Below are positions 51,532-58,242 of a DNA stretch of 64,000 nucleotides, in pieces. A program made the translations under genes and the position numbers. The notes below the pieces were generated by a model. The model was not told the DNA's origin. It did not search any database and worked only from the letters and a program-made list of their open reading frames with translations. Source of the DNA: JADJPF01 sp964492845 (GTDB lineage Bacteria > Acidobacteriota > Blastocatellia > Chloracidobacteriales > JADJPF01); NCBI GenBank assembly GCA_964492845.1, contig CAZBMZ010000005.1:124001-188000 (forward strand), read 5' to 3'. Position 1 is the stretch's first letter, and each line of letters opens with the position of its first letter.

Positions 51532-52332
51532 ATGGTTTTGCGTCATCTAATGTTGGTTTTAATAGTTGCTGTTGCTCTAACTAGTAGTTTGGGTTGTAGT
51601 AAACTTAAGGCCAAAGATCGGCTTAATGAAGGAACACGTGCGTATAATAAAGGTAATTATGGAGAAGCAGCAAAACTTTTTGGGGAAGCAATAGAATATA
51701 ATTCTGAACTTCCTATTGCTAGACTTTACTATGCTGCTTCACTTCGCGCCCAATATTCTCCTGGGGGAGATTCTATTGAAAATAAGACCTTAGGTGAAAA
51801 TGCAGTAAAAGCTTATCAAGAAGTTATTAAAGCTAGTACTAAGCCACAAGATATAGATGCTGCACATGCTTTTATTGCAGAACTTTATAAGGGATTAGAT
51901 CAAAAAGAAGAAAATCGTAATTGGGTCTTAAAAAGAATTAGTCTTCCTGGACAATCTGATGAAATACGCGCACAATCCTACTATACTCTAGCTGTTGGTT
52001 ATTGGGAAGATTCTTATAAGATTTCACAAAAATACTTAATTCCTCGTACTCAGCCAGCACAATATAAACCTATTGCAGAATGGGAACCTGGAGATGAAGA
52101 ACAAGTTAAACAACTAATTCTTAAAGGCTTAGGCTATATGGAGGATTCACTTAAGGTTAATCCAAAATATGCTAACTGTTATAGTTACCGGGGATTACTC
52201 TATCGTGAGCAAATAAAGATAGAACAAGATCCTAAACTCAAAAAAGAATTAGAAGAAAAAGCTGCTAAGGATATTGAAGAATTTCAAAAGATTCAAAGGG
52301 AAAATGCTGCTGCTCAACAAGCTACAAGTTAA
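51532..52332 (+). CDS. TPR lipoprotein
   Basis: About 266 residues. A short signal sequence ends in SLGC, a lipobox, so it is a lipoprotein. TPR-like helices follow: a first at NEGTRAYNKGNYGEAAKLFGEAI and further ones through the region GYMEDSLKVNPKYANCYSYRG. The C-terminus is charged and coiled-coil-like. It probably acts as an adaptor in the periplasm. I prefer the ATG at 51532, since AGGA (51523-51526) sits 5 bases before it. An ATG at 51526 is the first available. It has a large 5' region with a possible structured RNA and its own strong terminator. Confidence 0.8.
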   Translation: MVLRHLMLVLIVAVALTSSLGCSKLKAKDRLNEGTRAYNKGNYGEAAKLFGEAIEYNSELPIARLYYAASLRAQYSPGGDSIENKTLGENAVKAYQEVIKASTKPQDIDAAHAFIAELYKGLDQKEENRNWVLKRISLPGQSDEIRAQSYYTLAVGYWEDSYKISQKYLIPRTQPAQYKPIAEWEPGDEEQVKQLILKGLGYMEDSLKVNPKYANCYSYRGLLYREQIKIEQDPKLKKELEEKAAKDIEEFQKIQRENAAAQQATS

Positions 52333-52358
52333 TATAAATAAAATTAATTTTTTTAAGG

Positions 52359-52391
52359 AAGAAGCCCTTTGTGGCTTCTTTCTTTTTTGTT
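52359..52391 (+). terminator. Intrinsic terminator after the TPR lipoprotein
   Basis: AAGAAGCC (52359-52366) and GGCTTCTT (52373-52380) pair fully over a 6-base loop, followed by TCTTTTTTGTTGTTTT. A textbook terminator, 27 bases past the stop. Confidence 0.85.
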
Positions 52392-52472
52392 GTTTTAAGT
52401 TTTTTTATTATACTTAGTGAGCTAAAAGTTCTCTTAAAAATACAAGATTTAAATAGTTAATAATTAATTTTT

Positions 52473-54638
52473 ATGATTAGATTTGAAGATATATTAAATA
52501 AGGTAGAAGGCTACTATAAGGCAGAAGATATACATTTACTTCGTGCTGCTTATCTTTTCTCTGCAATGGTACATAAGGGCCAAGTTCGCAAATCTGGCGA
52601 GCCTTACTTAGCACACCCATTAGAAGTAGCTAATATACTGGCGGAACTACACTTAGATGTAATTTGTGTTGCTACAGGTCTCTTACACGATGTTGTAGAA
52701 GATACAGCAACAACCCTTGAAGAAATTGAGCAGCGTTTTGGTAAAGAAATTGCCCACTTAGTTGATGGCTTAACTAAAATTTCTCAAATAGGCTATGCTT
52801 CGCGTGAGGAAAGCCAAGCAGAAACTGTACGCAAAATGCTTCTAGCTATGATTGATGATATAAGAGTTGTGCTAGTTAAGTTAGTTGACCGTTTGCACAA
52901 TATGCGTACACTTGAATATTTACCAGCCGAAAAACGACGACGTAAAGCAGAAGAAACTCTAGATATTTATGCTCCTATTGCTCATCGCCTGGGTATGGGA
53001 AAAATACGAAGCGAGTTAGAAGATTTAGCGTTTAGATATTTATACCCTAATGACTATAGTAGTTTACAAGGAGTTGTTGAGCGTAGAAGACCAGAATTAG
53101 AAAAAAATATTGAAGAAATTAAATCTATCATTAGTAAAAAAATGGTAGAAGCTGGAGTTCCATTAGTAAGAATCGAATCTAGAGTAAAACGAGTATATAG
53201 TATATTTCTTAAGCTTAAGCGACAAAAAATTACTATTGACCAAGTTTATGATTTAATGGCAATACGTTTAATTACTAGTAATATTAGGGATTGTTATGGA
53301 GCATTAGGAGTAATTCATAATTTATGGAAACCTATTCCAGGACGTTTTAAGGATTGGATTGCTATTCCACGCGACAATATGTACCAATCCTTACATACTT
53401 CTATAGTAACAGAGTCAGGACAATCTGTTGAAGTACAAATACGTACAGAAGAAATGCACCGAGTAGCAGAAGAAGGTATTGCTGCACATTGGAAATATAA
53501 AGAGAAAAAATTAGGTAAACATACAGATGACGAGACTTTTGTTTGGTTAAAACGCTTGGTAGAATGGCAACAAGAAGTTCCTGATGCACGGGAGTTTATT
53601 GATGGTCTAAAGTTAGATTTATATCCTCAAGATGTTTATGCTTTTACTCCAAAAGGAAAAGTTATTGAACTACCTAGGGGGGCAACACCTGTAGATTTTG
53701 CTTATGCAATTCATACTGATGTAGGTCATCATTGTACAGGTGCAAAAGTAAATGGCCGTATTGTATCTCTGCGTTATCAATTACGAAATGGTGATGTAGT
53801 AGAAGTCATAACACAAAATAGCGCACATCCTTCTAGGGATTGGCTAAAGTTTGTTACTACAGGTCGAGCGCGAAATAAAATTAGAAAATACATTACTGAT
53901 AATGAACGTGAGAGAGCTTTAGAAATAGGTAAAAAGTTATTTGAAAAAGAATCTGAACGCTTTAAATTAAGTTTAAAGAAATTGCTTAATGATGGAGAAA
54001 TGCAGCGTATAGCTCCAGAATATGGGCTGCAACGGGCAGAGGATTTAATAGCTGCTATTGGGTATGGTAAAGTTTCGGCGCGAGGTGTTATTGCTAAATT
54101 AATGCCAGCAGAAGAGTTTGCCCGCCTGGATCAAGCTAAAGAAACTAAACTTGGTCAAGTAATAAAGAAAGTCTTTCGTATTGGTGGAGATCGCATTAAA
54201 GTTCAAGGAATTGATGATTTAATGCTTTACCGAGCGCGTTGCTGTAATCCAATACGAGGCGAAAAAATAATAGGTTATATTACTCGTGGCAAAGGGGTTG
54301 CCGTTCATACTATAGGTTGTCCTAATGCAAAAAATTTAATGGTCAACAAAGAACGTACAATAGATGTTGATTGGTTGGCCGAAGACCAGCAGGCTTCTTA
54401 TCTAGTAACTATTTCAGTAGTTACAGAAAATCGCCAAGGCTTACTAGCTGCTGTAACTTCAGCTATTTCAAATATTAAAACTGATATTCGTGATGCTCAT
54501 GCAGCACTATCTGCTGATGGACATGGAATAATGGATATTACTACAGAAGTTTATGATGTAAAACATTTAGAACGAGTAATTAAAGCTGTTAAGTCTGTAG
54601 ATGGAGTGCTTGAAGTTGAGCGTACAAGTCATTATTAG
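52473..54638 (+). CDS. spoT: Bifunctional (p)ppGpp synthetase/hydrolase (RelA/SpoT)
   Basis: A 721-residue stringent-response enzyme that makes and degrades (p)ppGpp. The N-terminal HD hydrolase domain has YLAHPLEVA and LLHDVVEDT (H72, D73; E76, D77 intact). The synthetase domain has YSIFLKLKRQKI, DLMAIRLI and EVQIRTEEMH. TGS (AFTPKGKVIELPRGATPVDF) and a C-terminal ACT domain follow. Both active sites look complete, so it is the single long Rel enzyme of a typical Gram-negative. It stands alone downstream of a terminator. Confidence 0.95.
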   Translation: MIRFEDILNKVEGYYKAEDIHLLRAAYLFSAMVHKGQVRKSGEPYLAHPLEVANILAELHLDVICVATGLLHDVVEDTATTLEEIEQRFGKEIAHLVDGLTKISQIGYASREESQAETVRKMLLAMIDDIRVVLVKLVDRLHNMRTLEYLPAEKRRRKAEETLDIYAPIAHRLGMGKIRSELEDLAFRYLYPNDYSSLQGVVERRRPELEKNIEEIKSIISKKMVEAGVPLVRIESRVKRVYSIFLKLKRQKITIDQVYDLMAIRLITSNIRDCYGALGVIHNLWKPIPGRFKDWIAIPRDNMYQSLHTSIVTESGQSVEVQIRTEEMHRVAEEGIAAHWKYKEKKLGKHTDDETFVWLKRLVEWQQEVPDAREFIDGLKLDLYPQDVYAFTPKGKVIELPRGATPVDFAYAIHTDVGHHCTGAKVNGRIVSLRYQLRNGDVVEVITQNSAHPSRDWLKFVTTGRARNKIRKYITDNERERALEIGKKLFEKESERFKLSLKKLLNDGEMQRIAPEYGLQRAEDLIAAIGYGKVSARGVIAKLMPAEEFARLDQAKETKLGQVIKKVFRIGGDRIKVQGIDDLMLYRARCCNPIRGEKIIGYITRGKGVAVHTIGCPNAKNLMVNKERTIDVDWLAEDQQASYLVTISVVTENRQGLLAAVTSAISNIKTDIRDAHAALSADGHGIMDITTEVYDVKHLERVIKAVKSVDGVLEVERTSHY

Positions 54639-54667
54639 GTAAAATTTACTATATATAAGAGGAACAA

Positions 54668-55048
54668 ATGCAAAAAGAAGCTGTTAAAACGGATAATGCC
54701 CCACAAGCAATAGGCCCATATTCCCAAGCAATAAAATTAGGTGATCTAGTTTTCTTATCTGGGCAAGTTCATTTAGACCCTTCCACAGGGCAATTAGTAG
54801 AAGGTGATATCACTGCCCAAACTCAAAGAGTAATGGAAAACTTACAAGCTGTTTTACTTGCATCAGGCAGCAGTTTTGAAAAAGTAGTAAAAACAACAAT
54901 TTATTTAGCTGATATGGATGATTTTGCTAAAGTAAATGAAGTTTATGGACGTTATTTTCCAGCACCTCAGCCGGCTAGATCTACAGTAGCTGTTGCTAGA
55001 TTGCCAAAAGATGCTCGTATTGAAATAGACCTAATTGCTTACGTTTAA
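54668..55048 (+). CDS. ridA: RidA-family reactive-intermediate deaminase
   Basis: A 126-residue YjgF/YER057c/UK114 protein that hydrolyses reactive enamines/imines formed by PLP enzymes. It has the family's PQAIGPYSQAIKLGDLVFLSGQ opening, the catalytic Arg in PARSTVAVARLP, and the C-terminal IEIDLIAYV. Typical full length. It lies 30 bases downstream of spoT. The last four bases of this gene are shared with the converging acyl-CoA ligase gene: the palindrome TTAA provides both stop codons. Confidence 0.93.
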   Translation: MQKEAVKTDNAPQAIGPYSQAIKLGDLVFLSGQVHLDPSTGQLVEGDITAQTQRVMENLQAVLLASGSSFEKVVKTTIYLADMDDFAKVNEVYGRYFPAPQPARSTVAVARLPKDARIEIDLIAYV

Positions 55049-56583
55049 CTATTAACTAGATCGATCAATTTTTTACGCTCTAGTTTTCCCATAAAGTTAC
55101 GGGGAAGAGAGCTAACAAATTTATATTCTTTAGGTCGTTTATAAGGAGCTAGATTTTGCTGACAAGTTTTTTGTAAGCAGTTTTCTAGCTCTGCTAAATT
55201 GCAATTTTCTTTTGCAACAATACAAGCAATTATTTTTTCCCCTAAATCCTTGTCATTAATAGCTGTTATAGCACATTCTAAAACTTCAGGAACCAGAGCT
55301 AATACTTTTTCTATTTCTCCTGGGATAACATTATTTCCACCAACAATTATTAATTCTTTAATTCTGCCAGAGATAAATAAATAGTTATTTTTATCAAATT
55401 TTCCTAAATCTCCAGTCCTAAACCAGCCCTTGTAGAAAGCAAGTTGTGTAATTTCAGGTTCTTGCCAGTAGCCTTGAAAAACATTATCACCTTTAACCCA
55501 AATTTCCCCAATTTCATTAACTGTTAATTTTTCAAATGTTTGAGGATCAAAAATACCTAGCTCAACACCTTTTATAGCTTGTCCAACACTGCTTGCTTTA
55601 GAGTTATCTAACGGGTTAGAAGCATTAAAAAGGGTTTCTGTTAGTCCATAGCGTTCAACAATTGTAAAATCAAATCTTTGCTTAAATTGGTAAAAAGTTT
55701 CTTGATTAAGTGGAGCAGAACCGCAGGTAAAGAGGCGTATTGAGCTAAGGTCAAACTCTCCTTCTATTTGCAACATTCGATGATACATTGTTGGAACACC
55801 CATAAAAAAGCTAATTTGTTGCTCTTTTATTGCTCTTAAAGTTACAAGAGAGTCAAATTTTTCTAGAAAAATACAAGTATTTCCTATAAGTAAACTACCA
55901 TAGATTCCTAAACCTAATCCATGTACATGATAAGGTGGTAAGACATGCAATAACCTATCACTACTGCTACATTTCCAAGTATCGATAAGTAAAGCAGATA
56001 AATTACTTATAAGGCTACTGTGAGTTATTCCAACACCTTTAGGTTTGCCGGTTGTCCCACTAGTAAAAAGCAGTAATGCTAAGTCATTTTTACTAATATT
56101 TTCTATTTCTTCCATTAGATTAAGGGAAGAATCTTTTAATAAATTTGCAAAGTTAAAGGTATTAGGCAAACTAACAATTTCATCACCTTCAAGCCACCAA
56201 GAAGCATTAGTAAAGTTAGCTAAATTAGGGCTATTAATTAATAAATCTGTTTTACTAATAACTAATTTAATATTAGCTATTAAAAAAATTTGTTCTATTT
56301 CTCTAGCACTTAAAGCAGGGTTAAGAGGAATGATAATGGCACCTATAGCTAATAGAGCAATATGCACAGGGACTAAACTAGCTGATTTTCCTAGAGATAT
56401 AGCAACCATATCACCTTTAGAAATTGGGTAGCTTTTTAGTGCATTTATCCAAGAAGAAACTTCCAACAGAATTTCTTGATTATTTTTCTGCCAAATGACT
56501 TCTTGGTTAGGAGAAATTCCTAGAAAAGCTATCTTTTTTTCTTCTTTATGTAAAGTATCTAGAAAAAATTTTGCTAAGTTCAT
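55045..56583 (-). CDS. AMP-dependent acyl-CoA synthetase/ligase
   Basis: A 512-residue ANL-family ligase. The P-loop LLLFTSGTTGKPKGVG is near residues 168-183. ERYGLTETLF holds the aromatic-GxTE motif and GWFRTGDLGKFDKNNYLF the ATP-Asp site. The catalytic lysine motif is near the end (LPRNFMGKLERKKL). It activates a carboxylic acid to an acyl-AMP and then a CoA thioester; the chain length and substrate cannot be read from sequence. Alternative: O-succinylbenzoate-CoA or similar ligase. It converges on ridA and diverges from the Hsp20 gene. Confidence 0.85.
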   Translation of the reverse strand: MNLAKFFLDTLHKEEKKIAFLGISPNQEVIWQKNNQEILLEVSSWINALKSYPISKGDMVAISLGKSASLVPVHIALLAIGAIIIPLNPALSAREIEQIFLIANIKLVISKTDLLINSPNLANFTNASWWLEGDEIVSLPNTFNFANLLKDSSLNLMEEIENISKNDLALLLFTSGTTGKPKGVGITHSSLISNLSALLIDTWKCSSSDRLLHVLPPYHVHGLGLGIYGSLLIGNTCIFLEKFDSLVTLRAIKEQQISFFMGVPTMYHRMLQIEGEFDLSSIRLFTCGSAPLNQETFYQFKQRFDFTIVERYGLTETLFNASNPLDNSKASSVGQAIKGVELGIFDPQTFEKLTVNEIGEIWVKGDNVFQGYWQEPEITQLAFYKGWFRTGDLGKFDKNNYLFISGRIKELIIVGGNNVIPGEIEKVLALVPEVLECAITAINDKDLGEKIIACIVAKENCNLAELENCLQKTCQQNLAPYKRPKEYKFVSSLPRNFMGKLERKKLIDLVNS

Positions 56584-56779
56584 TTAATTAAATAAAATAG
56601 ATGAGTAAAAATAAGAGAATTTTGCGAAATATTACACTTATTTTGGGAAAAATTCCATCTGCAAAAAGTATAAAAACAAATATAAAGAAGCAACTAGTAT
56701 AAATTAGATCTAACTTATTGATAATAAACTAGATAGATCAATCAAAAAAACAACTTAAATTAACCTTATTTCTTAGGCA

Positions 56780-56796
56780 TTGGTACAATGTTTGCA
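56780..56796 (+). promoter_or_regulatory. Sigma-54-type promoter for the Hsp20 gene
   Basis: TTGGTACAATGTTTGCA matches the -24/-12 pattern: GG at 56782-56783, then 10 bases, then GC at 56794-56795. The expected start is about 12 bases downstream, leaving a short leader to the ATG at 56839. The window also encodes an NtrC-type activator (17658-19001), though a link between them is only possible. The rest of the gap 56584-56779 shows nothing clear. Confidence 0.5.
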
Positions 56797-56838
56797 CTAA
56801 ATAAAGGTGACATTTCAGAATGAAAGGGGGTGTTAGCC

Positions 56839-57381
56839 ATGACGAAAGAAATGGAAAAAACCACAAATATTGAGCCTAAAGAAGTTGCAAAAGGGTTCTT
56901 TACACCTGGATTTTTCCTAGCTCCACAAAATTTCTTTAATACAAACCCTTTTGAACTTATGAAGGAATTTACTAAAGAAATGGATAAAGCCTTTGAAGGC
57001 TTTGGTTTAGAAAAGACTGTTGATTGGAAGCCTGCAATGGAAGTATTTACCAAAGAAGGAAAATACTTTATTCGTGCTGAACTACCAGGGATGACAAAAG
57101 AAGATGTAAAAGTTGAACTAGAAGGCGATAAGCTAATTATTCGTGGTGAACGTAAGAAAGAACATAAGGAGGAAAAAGAAGGCTATTATCGTTCAGAAGT
57201 TAACTATGGTGAATTCTATCGAAGCATTTTACTTCCTGAAGGAGTGAAATTTGAAGAAATAGAAGCCAAATTTAACAACGGAGTCTTAGAAATTATTATG
57301 CCAGTTCCTGAAGTCAAGAAAGTAGAGCCAAAAGCAAAAGAGGTTCCTATTGGTGAAGCAGCCAAAGCAGCTAAAGTGTAA
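56839..57381 (+). CDS. Hsp20/alpha-crystallin-type small heat-shock protein
   Basis: About 180 residues; an ATP-independent chaperone that holds unfolding proteins. The alpha-crystallin domain (about 65-155) has the features FIRAELPGMTKEDVKVELEG and GEFYRSILLPEGV. A charged C-terminal tail follows. The N-terminal arm with FTPGFFLAPQNFF drives oligomer assembly. AAAGGGGG lies about 8 bases before the ATG at 56839; a GTG at 56830 lies within that site. A sigma-54-like promoter is seen upstream, which is uncommon for this family. Confidence 0.93.
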   Translation: MTKEMEKTTNIEPKEVAKGFFTPGFFLAPQNFFNTNPFELMKEFTKEMDKAFEGFGLEKTVDWKPAMEVFTKEGKYFIRAELPGMTKEDVKVELEGDKLIIRGERKKEHKEEKEGYYRSEVNYGEFYRSILLPEGVKFEEIEAKFNNGVLEIIMPVPEVKKVEPKAKEVPIGEAAKAAKV

Positions 57382-57447
57382 AGTCAGGCTTTAAGTAAGT
57401 TGGTAAGTTAGATAGTTTGTTTGAGGTTGTTGATTAAGTGATGTGGT

Positions 57448-57501
57448 TATGGCCGTCCAAGATTCTCTAAAAAAGAATTAAGGGCGGCCATAGCTTTTTT
57501 T
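57448..57501 (+). terminator. Intrinsic terminator after the Hsp20 gene
   Basis: TATGGCCGTCC (57448-57458) pairs with GGGCGGCCATA (57482-57492) including one G-U pair, with an inner ATTCT/AGAAT helix. GCTTTTTTT follows. It lies between converging genes. Confidence 0.8.
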
Positions 57502-57510
57502 AGCAAAAAC

Positions 57511-57864
57511 TTAAAATTTTTCTACAGGACTAAGTAAAATACTAAAAACCATAATTACTAGTAATACTACGGCACTTATTGCTACAGCAACACGCATTTT
57601 TATACTTTCTTTTTTACGCCCCTTAATTAAACATACAATCCATTCCCAGTGAGTAAATAAATGCGTACTAATCACTAGTAAAATTGCTACTGCAATCCAA
57701 AAATGAATATCTCCCCATTGATGCCTGCTAAAGCCTAAAATACCTTTGAATTGACCGCTTCCAGGAGGGAGTAAATAACGAATGATTACCCCAGTTGTTG
57801 CTAATAACAAAAATAATAGAAAAGCTACCGAATCGATAATAAAGTTTATTTTGGGTTTATTCAT
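57511..57864 (-). CDS. DUF4405-type membrane protein (possible cytochrome b-like)
   Basis: About 117 residues with three predicted membrane helices: residues about 10-31, 50-72 and 85-108. Two histidines in HQWGDIHFWIAVA and one in STHLFTHWEW are arranged as if for haem, as expected of the DUF4405 family, which is thought to bind haem. RYLLPPGSG is another family-like motif. The function is unproven. I start at the ATG at 57864: GGGAGG (on the minus strand) sits 7 bases before it. A GTG at 57879 would overlap that site. Confidence 0.75.
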   Translation of the reverse strand: MNKPKINFIIDSVAFLLFLLLATTGVIIRYLLPPGSGQFKGILGFSRHQWGDIHFWIAVAILLVISTHLFTHWEWIVCLIKGRKKESIKMRVAVAISAVVLLVIMVFSILLSPVEKF

Positions 57865-57993
57865 GATATGGCCTCCCACAAACTATTTATTTGCTGATTG
57901 CTCTATCATAAATTTACGCAAAATAAATGCCATAAAATTAATCTGTAAGTAATATTAATTATAAGAACATGTTAAAGAAGCCTTACTGAGAAT

Positions 57994-58236
57994 TTAATTC
58001 CATTGACCATTTTTATCCATCCACTTAATTGCTAAATAATACCAAATAGGAGCTACTATAAATAAACAACTTAGTAAAGTACCTTGTACCCATCCTAACC
58101 AAATAGTGTAAATAGCTACACTAGCCATTAGTAGGATAGAAAGCCAAAAACATATCCATGCAGTGATTCTACTAGAAAGACCAGATACAGCTAATTTAAC
58201 CCAAAGAGGTTTTTTAATATCGGTTTTATCATTCAT
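57994..58236 (-). CDS. Small membrane protein downstream of the flippase fusion
   Basis: 80 residues with two hydrophobic helices (ITAWICFWLSILLMASVAIY and LLSCLFIVAPIWYYLAI) and no motif I know. It starts 6 bases after the flippase-glycosyltransferase gene, so it is likely translated with it and may help in surface-polysaccharide export. The start ATG at 58236 has no strong ribosome site, consistent with coupling. Confidence 0.65.
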   Translation of the reverse strand: MNDKTDIKKPLWVKLAVSGLSSRITAWICFWLSILLMASVAIYTIWLGWVQGTLLSCLFIVAPIWYYLAIKWMDKNGQWN

Positions 58237-58242
58237 AATATT

